Positions 7,931-16,840 of a DNA stretch of 64,000 nt are shown here, one piece after another (positions within the stretch are counted from its first letter, which is position 1; each line of letters opens with the position of its first letter). Source of the DNA: Gallionella straubiae (GTDB lineage Bacteria > Pseudomonadota > Gammaproteobacteria > Burkholderiales > Gallionellaceae); contig NZ_CP194331.1 of NCBI RefSeq assembly GCF_051257895.1, positions 248,001 through 312,000 on the forward strand, given 5' to 3'. The notes below the pieces were generated by a model. The model saw only the letters and a program-made list of their open reading frames with translations. It had not been told where the DNA came from and searched no databases. Position numbers and translations under genes: made by a program.

Positions 7931-8687
7931 TGAGGTGGTTGACCCCGGTGCGCGTGAACACCTGCCACTGCTCTGGCGGGATGCTGTTCTGGTCGCCGAT
8001 CGCGAGTGCGCTCAACACCCCGGCATAGGGCGCGCCGCCGAGCGCGGCATCGAACCTGTCGCGCACCGCCTCGCGCCAGGTTTCGACGCGGTAGCCGGGG
8101 CCGTCCGCCAGTTCGTCGATGCGCCGGTTATCGCCCTTGTTGTGTACATAGCCTGTCGCGCGGATGTTGCGTTCCAGCGCCCAGAGCTCGAAATCGAAAC
8201 CATGCGGGTTTGCCGTGCCGTGCGGCTGCCTGAGCCGTAGCGTGAGCCGCCAGCGCTCCCCGGCCTTGAGTTCGAACGGCTCCGTCTTGTCGTCGGAATA
8301 GGTGCTGAGGTAGATGCGCGGCGGCACGAAGGCCTGCGGCGTGACGACCTGCTCCACGTCGAAGCCGAAGCGCAAACCACGCTCGTGGCGGCGCGGCAGC
8401 TCTGCGACCACGCCGACCACCTCGATGTCGCGCCCCTGCCATTCATCCGGCAGGCTCACGGCAAGGCGCTCTCCGGCCTGCCAGGCGGCGTGGTAAAAGC
8501 CTGCCCCGCAGGCCAGGGCGGCGAGCAGCAGGAAGCGGAGATAGCGGGCAAGCTGCTTGTCGCGGGGCAGGAAGAAAAGGGTGAAGAGGAAGAGCGGCAG
8601 CAGCCACGCCCACGCAAAATCAGGCAATGCGGCCTGCTGTTGCAGCAGCCACACGCCCAGCGTGAAGAAAATGGCGAAGACGACCAT
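7917..8687 (-). pseudogene. comEC: comEC 5' part, interrupted by the element
   Basis: ComEC/Rec2 forms the inner-membrane channel that carries single-stranded DNA into the cell during natural transformation. The 256 codons match the N-terminal part: two hydrophobic spans (LGVWLLQQQAALPDFAWAW and the next), the DUF4131-type extracytoplasmic region, and the start of the competence domain. The conserved sequence TGVNHLMSISGLH is cut after MSI, and the frame then ends in a stop supplied by the element. The remaining two thirds should lie at the other end of the element, beyond the left edge. Codon use and GC content here are those of the chromosome. Excision would restore the gene. Confidence 0.9.
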
Positions 8688-8765
8688 GCACTAGATTAGC
8701 GCAAAGTCGGCAAGGGAATGGCCACAAAAAAACGGCAGCGCGGCTTGAGGTGTTACGGATTCTTC

Positions 8766-9671
8766 CTAAGCGATGCGATCCAGCGCCTCGTCGGACAGGG
8801 ACGTGGGGTCTTCCAGCGGTTCGAGATGGGTGGTCACATGGGCGCGGGGCACGGCATGCATGATGTCGGTTTCGATTTTTTCCAGCCAGTCGTGGCCTTG
8901 CTGCACCGTCCACGCGCCGGGCACCAGCACATGCAGCGTGACGAAGGCGCGCATGCCGGCCTGCCGGGTGCGTAGGGCGTGGAAATCCAGCCCCTGCCGG
9001 CGGTAGTCTTCGAGCACGGCCTCGATGGCCTTGCGCCGTTCCTCCGGAATCGACTCGTCCATCAGGCCGGAGGCGGAGCGGTGCAGCAGTTGCCAGCCGG
9101 TCCACACGATGTTCGCGGCGACCAGTAGCGCGATCACCGGGTCGAGCCACAGCCAACCGGTCAGCCACACCAGCCCGACGCCGGTGATCACGCCCACGGA
9201 AGTCCACACGTCGGTGAGCAGGTGGTGGGCGTCCGCCTCCAGGGTGATGGAATTGTGCTGGCGCCCAACCGTCATCAGGATGCGCGCGGTGGCGAGGTTG
9301 ATGAGCGAGGCGACCACCGATACGGCCAGGCCGATGCCGACGGATTCCAGCGCCTGCGGATGGAGCAGGCGGTTCACCGCCGCGTAGCCGATGCTGGCCG
9401 CGGCGACGAGGATGAGGAAGCCTTCGAAGGCGCTGGAGAAATATTCAGCCTTGCCGTGCCCGTGCGCGTGCTCTTCGTCCGCGGGCGCTTCCGCGAGCGA
9501 CAGCATGGCCAGCGCCATCAGCGCTCCGGCGAGGTTGACGAAGGACTCGAGTGCGTCGGACAGCAGGCCGACCGAGCCGGTCAACCACCAGGCCACGCCC
9601 TTGAGCAGGATGGTGGCGAGCGCGGCGGCAATGGAAAGGTAGGCGTAGCGTTTCAGTGAGGTAGGTGGCAT
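8766..9671 (-). CDS. Cation diffusion facilitator (CDF) family transporter
   Basis: Proton-coupled inner-membrane exporter of divalent metals such as Zn or Fe. The 301 residues have about six membrane spans, the N-terminal signature LLSDALESFVNL with Asp-40-type metal ligand, a His-rich loop HAHGHGKAEYFSS after span 2, the second ligand pair DAHHLLTDVWTS in span 5, and a C-terminal cytoplasmic dimerisation domain. The first site reads DALES rather than the DxxxD of FieF, a variant common in one CDF subgroup, so the metal cannot be named. No clear ribosome-binding site before the ATG. Neighbours give no metal-specific context. Confidence 0.92.
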   Translation of the reverse strand: MPPTSLKRYAYLSIAAALATILLKGVAWWLTGSVGLLSDALESFVNLAGALMALAMLSLAEAPADEEHAHGHGKAEYFSSAFEGFLILVAAASIGYAAVNRLLHPQALESVGIGLAVSVVASLINLATARILMTVGRQHNSITLEADAHHLLTDVWTSVGVITGVGLVWLTGWLWLDPVIALLVAANIVWTGWQLLHRSASGLMDESIPEERRKAIEAVLEDYRRQGLDFHALRTRQAGMRAFVTLHVLVPGAWTVQQGHDWLEKIETDIMHAVPRAHVTTHLEPLEDPTSLSDEALDRIA

Positions 9672-9741
9672 GTCCGGTCGTCGAGAATGCGAATGAGGTG
9701 CGCATTATTTCATATTTGATGAAACGGGGCTTTTATCCAGA

Positions 9742-9945
9742 ACCCTTCACCACGAAGGACACGGAGATCATGCAGCACGAATTAAGTAGCACTGCCATAC
9801 CGCCCCGGCCTGCGCCGGGGTGACGGCCAGACCGGCATCCGGTGGCGCGCAGAGTACGCCGATATTGGTTTTAGCTGGATTCATGGTCAAGTCAGGAATG
9901 ACGGGATTCACAGTGTTTGCGTTCTTCGTAGCCTTCGTGGTTTGG
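9742..9945. repeat. CACGAAG inverted-repeat element, copy 1
   Basis: Left arm around 9742-9772 (ttcaccacgaaggacacgga) and right arm around 9915-9945 (ttcgtagccttcgtggtt) are inverted relatives built of CACGAAG words. They lie in the 330-base stretch 9672-10001, which otherwise holds no gene. Related pairs occur at 10560, 48827 and 62233. Confidence 0.6.
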
Positions 9946-10001
9946 CCGCCGTTTTCGGGTTTCCGGGATTATGCGGGCAGGACGGCTGGTAGAATGAAGC
10001 C

Positions 10002-10550
10002 ATGCGCAAATTTTTCCGCAGATTCGTGCCGCACCACGAGATGGTGAAAAGCCATCCCTGGATCAAGCCGTTCGGCAGCTGGCTGCACCATCCCAACCTG
10101 TGGCATCTGCATCGCCGTTCGGTGGCGGGCGGGGTGGCGATCGGCCTGTTCTGCGGGCTGATCCCCGGGCCGCTGCAGATGATTTCCGCAGTGCTGCTGG
10201 CGGTGCTGCTGCGCGTCAATCTGCCGGTGGCGGCATTCACCACGCTGTACACCAACCCCTTCACCATCGTGCCGCTATATTTGCTGGCATACGAACTCGG
10301 TGCGTGGGTGAGCGGCGTGCGCAGCGGTGCGGCAGTGGTGCAACCGTCGTTTCCGGAATTGCATTGGAACAACTGGGCGACCGGCCTGTGGGACTGGCTG
10401 GCGATGCTCGGCAAGCCCTTCCTGATCGGCTTGCCGCTGCTTGCCCTGGGGCTGTCTGTCGCCGGATACTTCGCGGTGCGCTTGGCGTGGCGCGCGGCGG
10501 TGATCTTGAAGTGGCGCGCCAGGAAGCGGCGGCGGATGGCTGAGGGGTAG
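10002..10550 (+). CDS. DUF2062 membrane protein
   Basis: 182-residue inner-membrane protein of unknown function. DUF2062 is recognised by GGVAIGLFCGLIPGPLQM and by YTNPFTIVPLY with its conserved TNP motif. Three to four hydrophobic segments lie between a basic N-terminus (MRKFFRRF) and a basic C-terminus (KWRARKRRRMAEG). In many beta- and gammaproteobacteria such proteins sit near competence or lipid genes, but their role is not settled. It stands alone between two CACGAAG repeat regions. Confidence 0.88.
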   Translation: MRKFFRRFVPHHEMVKSHPWIKPFGSWLHHPNLWHLHRRSVAGGVAIGLFCGLIPGPLQMISAVLLAVLLRVNLPVAAFTTLYTNPFTIVPLYLLAYELGAWVSGVRSGAAVVQPSFPELHWNNWATGLWDWLAMLGKPFLIGLPLLALGLSVAGYFAVRLAWRAAVILKWRARKRRRMAEG

Positions 10551-10559
10551 TAAGACCTG

Positions 10560-10677
10560 CACCACGAAGAGCACGAAGGGTTCAGTGTATTGCGGCACGG
10601 CGACTTCCCCGCAAGAATGGATCGGCGCTTTGAAAAGTCATCCGGCTCTCTTCGTGTTCTTCGTGCCCTTCGTGGTA
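10560..10677. repeat. CACGAAG inverted-repeat element, copy 2
   Basis: Left arm 10560-10581 (accacgaagagcacgaaggg) and right arm 10648-10677 (ttcttcgtgcccttcgtggt) are inverted. The element fills the gap between the DUF2062 gene and the pyruvate-kinase-like gene. This argues against an earlier start for the latter, since such a start would lie inside the repeat. Confidence 0.7.
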
Positions 10678-10724
10678 AACAGTTTTTTTCTGTAGTTTGT
10701 GTCGGATCAATAAGCGGGGCAGAC

Positions 10725-12602
10725 ATGGCTTACACGAGAGCGACATTCGATTTGCGCGAACTGCTGGAGGCGGTGCAGACCCTGCGCGCCGATGTGGAAG
10801 AAACCCAGCAGGACTTGCTGCGCAAGTGGCGTCCGCACCTGAAAAACCGCACCTTCATTCCCAGCGCAGCCAATCTCGCCGCCTATGTCGGCCTGCGCCG
10901 CCATGACCTGCGCGCCCTGCAGCAGCAGCTCGCCATGCTCGGCCTGTCGTCGCTGGGGCGCTGCGAGGCGCATGTGCTGCCGACGCTGGACTCGGTGATC
11001 CAGGTGCTGCGGCATATGGTCGGCGAGGCGCGGCCGGTGCGCTATGTCCCGGATTCGGCGCGTGCCATCGGGCGCGAACAGGCCCTGCTGAAACGGCATA
11101 CCGCCCTGCTGCTCGGAGAGCCGCCGCAGAAACGCTGGACGCGCTTCATGGTGACGCTGCCGAGCGAGGCGGCCGAGGAATACCTGTACGTGCGTGACCT
11201 GGTGGTGCGCGGCATGGATTGCGCGCGCATCAACTGCGCGCACGACAACGATGCGGCATGGCGCAACATGGCCGCGCATGTGCGCCGCGCGGAAAAGGAA
11301 ACCGGGCGGCCGTGCAGGGTTTTGATGGATCTGGCCGGGCCCAAATTGCGCACTTCATTCGTGACTGCCGGCCCGACGGTGCTGCACCTCGGGATCAAGC
11401 GCGACGAGCGCGGCCGGGTGGTGCAGCCGGCCCGTGTGATCCTTGATGCATCCGGCGCGCCCGGCTGCGGCGCAGCGGTCAATAAGATCGGCCAGCGCGT
11501 CCCGGCGCGCCTCAGCGTTCCCGCCGCGTGGCTGGAAAAAATAAAGCCTGGGGACAGCATCCTGTTTGAGGATTTGCGCAAGCGCGAGCGCCGCCTGCTG
11601 GTTGCGGAACGGCTGTCGCCCATCGAGGTGCTGGCCACCTGCGAAGCGGGCGCGTATATCGGCATCGGCACATCCCTGCGGCATGAAGCCAAGCGCAACA
11701 AGGGCGCCGCCGCCACGGCGCCGAGCGGCGAGTTCGTCCCGCCGCCGGCGAAGATACGCGTGTTTCAGGATGACCTGCTGCTGCTCACGCGCGAGGATGT
11801 TGCGGGCAAGCCGGAAAAACGCGATACCGACGGCAAGATCATCAAGCCGGCGCATATCTCATGCAGCGAGCCCGGGGTGTTCGCCTTTCTCAAGGCCGGA
11901 CACAAGGTGTGGATCGACGATGGGCGCATCGGTGCGGCCATCGAGAAAGTGGACAAGAAGGGCGCGTGCCTGCGCATCACGCGCGCGCGCCAGCAGGGAG
12001 AGGTTATCGGCGCGGAGAAAGGCCTCAATTTCCCCGACAGCAAGATCGTACTGCCGATCCTGAACGACGACGACCTGAGCGCGCTGGACTGTGCCGTGGA
12101 GATCGCCGACCTCGTCGGGCTATCCTTCGTGCAAGGCGCGGAAGATATGGACAGGCTGAGCGCCGAGCTGCGCGCGCGCGGTAAGCCGGACATGGGCATC
12201 GTCGCCAAGATCGAGACGCCAGCCGGGGTGCGCAACCTGCCGGAAATCATCGCCCACGGCGCCGGGCGGCACCCGTTCGGCGTGATGATCGCGCGCGGCG
12301 ACCTGGCGGTGGAGATCGGCTACGACCGGCTCGCGGAAATCCAGGAGGAAATCCTGTGGCTGTGCGAGGCGGCGCATGTGCCGGTGATCTGGGCGACGCA
12401 GGTGCTGGAGAACATGGTCAAGCAGGACATTCCGTCGCGCGCCGAGATCACCGATGCCGCGATGGCGGAGCGCGCCGAGTGCGTGATGCTCAACAAGGGG
12501 CCGTATCTATTCCACGCGCTGGATATCCTGGACAACGTGGTGAGCCGCATGCAGCACCATCAGCTGAAAAAGACCGCGCAGTTCCGTGCGCTGCATTGGT
12601 GA
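10725..12602 (+). CDS. Atypical pyruvate kinase-like protein
   Basis: Predicted to belong to the enzymes that convert phosphoenolpyruvate and ADP to pyruvate and ATP. The chosen start gives 625 residues (usual length about 470-500). About 130 residues of extra helical N-terminus precede the barrel; RINCAHD and MDLAGPKLR mark its beginning. A long insertion sits in the B-domain region. The catalytic stretch VAKIETPAGV carries the conserved Lys-Ile-Glu, followed by IARGDLAVEIG and ATQVLENM. The protein ends soon after NKGPY, so the C-terminal allosteric domain is missing. An earlier in-frame start exists at 10590 but lies in a repeat. Regulation or substrate may therefore differ from standard PykA/PykF. 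Confidence 0.8.
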   Translation: MAYTRATFDLRELLEAVQTLRADVEETQQDLLRKWRPHLKNRTFIPSAANLAAYVGLRRHDLRALQQQLAMLGLSSLGRCEAHVLPTLDSVIQVLRHMVGEARPVRYVPDSARAIGREQALLKRHTALLLGEPPQKRWTRFMVTLPSEAAEEYLYVRDLVVRGMDCARINCAHDNDAAWRNMAAHVRRAEKETGRPCRVLMDLAGPKLRTSFVTAGPTVLHLGIKRDERGRVVQPARVILDASGAPGCGAAVNKIGQRVPARLSVPAAWLEKIKPGDSILFEDLRKRERRLLVAERLSPIEVLATCEAGAYIGIGTSLRHEAKRNKGAAATAPSGEFVPPPAKIRVFQDDLLLLTREDVAGKPEKRDTDGKIIKPAHISCSEPGVFAFLKAGHKVWIDDGRIGAAIEKVDKKGACLRITRARQQGEVIGAEKGLNFPDSKIVLPILNDDDLSALDCAVEIADLVGLSFVQGAEDMDRLSAELRARGKPDMGIVAKIETPAGVRNLPEIIAHGAGRHPFGVMIARGDLAVEIGYDRLAEIQEEILWLCEAAHVPVIWATQVLENMVKQDIPSRAEITDAAMAERAECVMLNKGPYLFHALDILDNVVSRMQHHQLKKTAQFRALHW

Positions 12603-12629
12603 TATAGTTATCCTGAAAGGAGAACTGCC

Positions 12630-13001
12630 ATGGGTTTGATTGAAAAAATACTGGGTCCGAAATCAAAGTACGACAAGAGCCTGCCCTATACCTACGAGGC
12701 GAGGGTGCGTCTGTTCGAGGGGAGCGAGGAGTACAACTCCTATCAGGCGGACACGATCTGCGGCCTGGTGGAATACCTGCACAAGAAAGGCATCAAGCCC
12801 GGCGAGGTGCAGATCGTCGAGGTCTACCAGGAGCAGGAGTTTCCGGTTGACGTGACGCGTTATGCCTCGTCCGAACTGGAGTGGCTATTCAAGCCGGACA
12901 TCTGCCATGCGTTCGAGGATCATTACAAGGGGCATATCCAAGAAGGCACTTGCTCGTTCAAGGATCGGGATAGCGGGGGCAGCGGCCCTAACGGACTTTA
13001 A
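12630..13001 (+). CDS. Hypothetical protein, 123 aa
   Basis: Small soluble protein starting MGLIEKILGPKSKYDKSLPY, with an excellent ribosome-binding site (aaaggag) 8 bases before the ATG. It is acidic, with conserved-looking Cys residues in ADTICGL, KPDICHAF and EGTCSF. No family recognised. It begins 27 bases after the pyruvate-kinase-like gene, probably in the same operon. Confidence 0.7.
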   Translation: MGLIEKILGPKSKYDKSLPYTYEARVRLFEGSEEYNSYQADTICGLVEYLHKKGIKPGEVQIVEVYQEQEFPVDVTRYASSELEWLFKPDICHAFEDHYKGHIQEGTCSFKDRDSGGSGPNGL

Positions 13002-13028
13002 AGGCCATACGGAAAGTCTGCGAATCTG

Positions 13029-13256
13029 TTATGACTGATCCGGATCGGCGAGCTTTTTTACGGACGGGTGTTTGCAATAGCGCGTATCGCCGAAGGACAG
13101 CGCCCATGGGCACCCGATGGTTTTCATCAGGCATTCCACCAGACCGGTGCCGCCGGCTCTGCGCGTCTGACAGTTGAAGATCTCGCTACCGAGGGGGTGA
13201 GACGGGGTATTTTGGTAAGCCAAGTTGCCATCCAGCATTATGCAGATGAATGGCAC
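13029..13256 (-). CDS. Possible small Cys-containing protein, 75 aa
   Basis: The C-terminal half (ECLMKTIGCPWALSFGDTRY followed by CKHPSVKKL) has the look of a conserved small protein with spaced cysteines, while the first 20 residues look arbitrary. A start further in is likely. An overlapping plus-strand frame of 92 codons (13068-13346) is a weaker alternative. The gap 13002-13371 would otherwise be empty. Function unknown. Confidence 0.35.
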   Translation of the reverse strand: MPFICIMLDGNLAYQNTPSHPLGSEIFNCQTRRAGGTGLVECLMKTIGCPWALSFGDTRYCKHPSVKKLADPDQS

Positions 13257-13371
13257 GATACCGGTAGCATTCCGAAATTGATATGGGTGTATGAGGAAGA
13301 TCAGCTGTCGGCGTCTGTCTTACGGAGCGCACAGCATAGCGGATAATTCTCACTCGCCGTGGAGGTGATAC

Positions 13372-14727
13372 ATGCGCGTCGCGATCATCGGTTCCGGGCC
13401 TGCCGGCTTCTATGCCGCAGAGGCGCTGCTCAGGCGCACTGATACAGTCGTCCATGTCGACATGTTCGATCGCCTCCCCACCCCGTACGGGCTGGTGCGG
13501 GGTGGCGTTGCACCCGATCATCCGAGCATCAAGACTGTCTCCCGCGTTTACGACAAGACCGCCGCGCGCCCCACCTTCCGGTTTCTGGGCAATGTGTGCC
13601 TCGGGCGTGACATGACGGTGGAGGATTTGCGCCGCCACTACCACCAGATCGTCTACGCGGTGGGCAGCGAGGCAGATCGCCGCCTCGGCATTCCTGGGGA
13701 AGGCATCCCGCGCTGTACCCCGGCGACAGTATTCATAGGCTGGTACAACGGGCATCCCGACTACCGCCACGCGCAGATCGATCTGTCGGTGTCGCGCGTC
13801 GCGGTGGTGGGCAACGGCAACGCCGCCATCGACGCTGCCCGGATTTTGCTGCGCACCCCTGCCGAACTGGAAAAAACCGATATCGCCGCACATGCGCTGG
13901 AGGCGCTGCGCAACAGCCGGGTGCGCGAGGTTTTCATCCTCGGGCGGCGCGGGCCGGAGCAGGCCTCGTTTACGCCGCCCGAACTCAAGGAGTTCGGCGA
14001 GATGGAAGATGTCGATCCGGTTGTCGCACCCGAAGAACTCGCGGGCTGCGCCATTCCTGATGCAGAGGCTAATTCGCAGCAGGAGAAGAACCTGAAGATC
14101 CTCCAGTCCTTCGCCGTGCGGCAGCCTGCTGCGAAAGCAAAAAAACTGCACCTGCGCTTTCGCGTCTCGCCGACCGAGGTGATCGCCGATGCCGACGGCA
14201 AGGTAGCAGGTCTGGTGCTCGAAAAGAATTGCCTCGAAACCCGGCCGGATGGGACGGTTATCGCGTGCGGCACCGGCGAGGTCGAGACCCTTGATGTCGG
14301 GATGGTGCTGCCCGCGATCGGGTTTGCCGCGAAGCGGATCGCCGGGGTCCCGCACGACGAAACGGCGCAGGTCATCGCCAACGAAGACGGGCGTGTCATC
14401 GACCCCGTCAGCCGCGCCGTGGTTGCCAACGAATACGTTGTCGGCTGGGCGCGTACCGGGTCGCATGGGCTCATCGGCTCGCACAAGGGTGCATCCGCCC
14501 ATGTCGTGGAGCACATGATCGCCGACGGTGCGGGACTCGAGGCGCGGGAGCTGCCGGAGCCCGAAACGATCGATTTCCTGCTGCGTGAGCGCGGGGTGCA
14601 AATCGTCTCTTTCGATGACTGGAAAAGGCTCGATGACGTGGAGGTGGCGCGCGGGGAGCGGCGCGGCGCTCCCCGTGACAAGATCACCGACGTCGAGGCG
14701 ATGCTCGCGCTGCTTGGCCGGCCCTGA
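13372..14727 (+). CDS. fprA: Ferredoxin/flavodoxin-NADP+ reductase, FprA (adrenodoxin reductase) type
   Basis: FAD enzyme that passes electrons between NADPH and ferredoxin. The 451 residues start with the FAD-binding motif VAIIGSGPAGFYAAEAL, then PYGLVRGGVAPDHPSIK typical of the FprA/adrenodoxin-reductase family. The NADP-binding segment is VAVVGNGNAAIDAARILLR, and GRRGPEQASFTPPELKE follows. The C-terminal motif GWARTGSHGLIGSHK is the family version of the flavin-contacting GW.r.g motif. A ribosome-binding site gaggtga precedes the ATG. Stand-alone gene with about 190 bases to the next; no ferredoxin gene is adjacent. Confidence 0.93.
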   Translation: MRVAIIGSGPAGFYAAEALLRRTDTVVHVDMFDRLPTPYGLVRGGVAPDHPSIKTVSRVYDKTAARPTFRFLGNVCLGRDMTVEDLRRHYHQIVYAVGSEADRRLGIPGEGIPRCTPATVFIGWYNGHPDYRHAQIDLSVSRVAVVGNGNAAIDAARILLRTPAELEKTDIAAHALEALRNSRVREVFILGRRGPEQASFTPPELKEFGEMEDVDPVVAPEELAGCAIPDAEANSQQEKNLKILQSFAVRQPAAKAKKLHLRFRVSPTEVIADADGKVAGLVLEKNCLETRPDGTVIACGTGEVETLDVGMVLPAIGFAAKRIAGVPHDETAQVIANEDGRVIDPVSRAVVANEYVVGWARTGSHGLIGSHKGASAHVVEHMIADGAGLEARELPEPETIDFLLRERGVQIVSFDDWKRLDDVEVARGERRGAPRDKITDVEAMLALLGRP

Positions 14728-14915
14728 GTTGCGGCAGCTGGCGGCCGCCTCATGTGCGCGGACAGAAGTTGGAATCGGATATTTCTGTTGCGCGGGGTGA
14801 TTTTTGCCGCACACATGGTGTATTCTTCCCTGCTGGAAAGATTGAAATTGCAGCACGCGGTCGAAAGGAAGCGTAGTTTTTCTCCGCATTCCAATCAAAC
14901 ACAAGGGGTCACCCT

Positions 14916-15551
14916 ATGATTCGCCTGTTGATTGTCGACGATCATGCCATTGTGCGCGAAGGACTGAAAAAAGTCCTCGCTTTGACCAAGGATATCGATG
15001 TGACGGCGGAGGCGGCCGATGGTGCTGAGGTCATCCAGCACCTGCGCAGTCCCGCGCATTTCGATTTGCTGATGATGGATCTGGTCATGCCTGGCGTCAG
15101 CGGCATGGACCTGATCGAACGCATCAAGGCATATCGCGCAACCTTGCCCATTCTTGTCTTCAGCATGCACAACGAGTCGCAGGTGGCCTTTCGCGCGATC
15201 AAGGCCGGGGCCGCCGGTTTCATCGTCAAGGACAGCGATCCGGAAATCCTGCTCGAAGCCATACGCAAGGTGGCTGGCGGCGGCAAATATATCGATCCTG
15301 TATTGGCCGAACAACTCGCGTTCGATGCGGTATTTCCCGAACAGCGCGCGCCTCATGCCCTGCTTTCGGACCGGGAATTTGAAGTGTTTCGCATGCTGAT
15401 TGCGGGCAAGCGGGTCAACGAAATTGCCGATCAGCTTGCCATCAGCAACAAGACGGTGAGCACCCATAAGCAGCACCTGATGGAAAAGATGAAGGCCGGC
15501 AGCACGGCGGAACTGGTGCGCTATGCCGTCCAGTATGATTTATTTCAGTAA
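14916..15551 (+). CDS. Response regulator, NarL/FixJ (LuxR) type
   Basis: Two-component transcription regulator. Receiver domain residues 1-120: acidic pocket VDDH, phospho-acceptor Asp in LMMDLVMPG (about residue 56), Ser/Thr of the FSMH strand, and the conserved Lys in FIVKD. A C-terminal LuxR helix-turn-helix follows, with LSDREFEVFRMLIAGK and NKTVSTHKQHLMEKM. No histidine kinase gene is next to it, so its partner is elsewhere. It heads a run of stress-type genes on the same strand, a plausible but unproven regulon. A ribosome-binding site aagggg lies just upstream. Confidence 0.93.
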   Translation: MIRLLIVDDHAIVREGLKKVLALTKDIDVTAEAADGAEVIQHLRSPAHFDLLMMDLVMPGVSGMDLIERIKAYRATLPILVFSMHNESQVAFRAIKAGAAGFIVKDSDPEILLEAIRKVAGGGKYIDPVLAEQLAFDAVFPEQRAPHALLSDREFEVFRMLIAGKRVNEIADQLAISNKTVSTHKQHLMEKMKAGSTAELVRYAVQYDLFQ

Positions 15552-15772
15552 TTCATCAAGTTAACTTGCTCACCGGTTAGAGAAATCCCTACCCCTATCG
15601 GCATTTATACCGATGGCAGAATCAGTAATTCCCGATGTGCCACTATTGCTCATCCGAGCATAATCAACCTCCCTCTGAAGTGATTTTTAATTGCCGCACC
15701 ACCGCATGCGACGAGTGAATCCGGATATCTGCACCCGATTTTCTCACGGCGGCTACGAAAGGAGTTGGGAGT

Positions 15773-16036
15773 ATGAACCGCAATATGACTGCAACCGAGA
15801 CCAGGGATGCCGGCAAACGGTGTGGCGGGAGCATTTGCTGGTCCAGCGAATGGTCGTTTGTCGAGGATACGGATGCCACTTCGCAAAAAGTGGTGCGCCC
15901 CCTGATCAACAAACAGCTACCGGCGGAAAAACACTCCAACGCAAACACGGGTAGCCAGGCTTTTTTTGCGAGCTGCCTCGACGGCAGTACCGTGCAAAAT
16001 CGCAGGAATGTTCCTGTTTTATCAGCAAGGAGATAG
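15773..16036 (+). CDS. Possible leader ORF before the cold-shock gene, 87 aa
   Basis: Begins MNRNMTATETRDAGKR after a strong ribosome-binding site (aaaggag), and its stop falls inside the ribosome-binding site of the cold-shock gene 4 bases later. The protein shows no family resemblance. The 490-base stretch 15552-16040 has nothing else convincing and could simply be a long 5' untranslated region, as is usual for cspA. The frame may be coupled to the next gene or may be chance. Confidence 0.3.
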   Translation: MNRNMTATETRDAGKRCGGSICWSSEWSFVEDTDATSQKVVRPLINKQLPAEKHSNANTGSQAFFASCLDGSTVQNRRNVPVLSARR

Positions 16037-16040
16037 TCAC

Positions 16041-16247
16041 ATGGCAACCGGTACAGTTAAATGGTTTAACGATGCAAAGGGATTTGGTTTCATCACCCCC
16101 GATGATGGCGGCGAAGATTTGTTCGCGCACTTTTCCGCGATCAGCATGAATGGTTTCAAGTCCATCAAGGAAGGCCAGAAGGTCAGCTTTGACGTAGTGC
16201 AGGGTCCCAAGGGCAAGCAGGCTTCCAACATTCAAATGGCTCAATGA
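16041..16247 (+). CDS. Cold-shock protein, CspA family
   Basis: 68-residue single OB-fold protein that binds single-stranded RNA and DNA and melts RNA structure. MATGTVKWFNDAKGFGFI contains the WFN start and RNP1 (KGFGFI); DLFAHFSAI is RNP2. The start is set by aaggaga 9 bases upstream and by family length; an earlier in-frame start is not credible. It lies upstream of hsp20 with a 32-base gap, so the two may be cotranscribed. Confidence 0.96.
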   Translation: MATGTVKWFNDAKGFGFITPDDGGEDLFAHFSAISMNGFKSIKEGQKVSFDVVQGPKGKQASNIQMAQ

Positions 16248-16279
16248 TTGTTTTATCGACATCGACAAGGAGAAACAGC

Positions 16280-16747
16280 ATGAACGGCATCACACGCCAT
16301 GATCCATTCAACGATTTCCCGCGTTCCTCGCTACTCAAGCGTTTCGACCCATTCGGTGGTATGGACGATATCTTTAACAGGTTCATGATGCGCCCGTTAT
16401 TTCGCGAAGGGGTGGATTTCGAGCCGCAGATCAGGATGGATGTGAAAGAGGCGGATGGAAAATACCTGGTCAAGGCGGAAATTCCCGGCGTGAACAAGGA
16501 TGACATCCACGTGACCATAGATGGCAACCAGGTTTCCATCAGCGCCGAGATCAAGCAGGAAAAGGAGGCAAAGGAAAGCGAACGGACGATCTGCTGCGAG
16601 CGCAGTTACGGCATGGCCTCGCGCAGTTTCAGTCTGGCTGACGAGATTGACCAGAGCAAGGTTGAGGCCAAATACAGCAACGGCGTGCTCGAGCTTACCT
16701 TGCCCAGGAAATCCGGGTCTGCACGCAAGGAAATCCACATTTCGTGA
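16280..16747 (+). CDS. Small heat-shock protein Hsp20 (first of two)
   Basis: ATP-independent holdase that binds unfolding proteins. The 155 residues comprise an N-terminal Phe-rich arm (DPFGGMDDIFNRFM), the alpha-crystallin domain from about 50 to 145 (DVKEADGKYLVKAEIPGV ... NGVLELTLPRK with the conserved A/G-x-L-like GVLELTLP strand), and a C-terminal KEIHIS tail with the I-x-I anchor. The start at 16280 has aaggaga upstream. A second, clearly different Hsp20 lies at 21423. Confidence 0.95.
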   Translation: MNGITRHDPFNDFPRSSLLKRFDPFGGMDDIFNRFMMRPLFREGVDFEPQIRMDVKEADGKYLVKAEIPGVNKDDIHVTIDGNQVSISAEIKQEKEAKESERTICCERSYGMASRSFSLADEIDQSKVEAKYSNGVLELTLPRKSGSARKEIHIS

Positions 16748-16840
16748 AATGCGGCGCCGCCGGAAGACACTCACGGAATTGCACGCAGCCAATATGGCGG
16801 CTGAACAAGATATGCAAGGCACAATTTACTGGAGGAAATC

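Noticed and set aside
10590..10724. N-terminal extension of the pyruvate-kinase-like protein
   Set aside because: It would be encoded by a CACGAAG repeat; ATG 10725 is a better start.
13186..14904. 572-codon minus-strand frame
   Set aside because: Antisense to fprA, which has complete FAD and NADP motifs.
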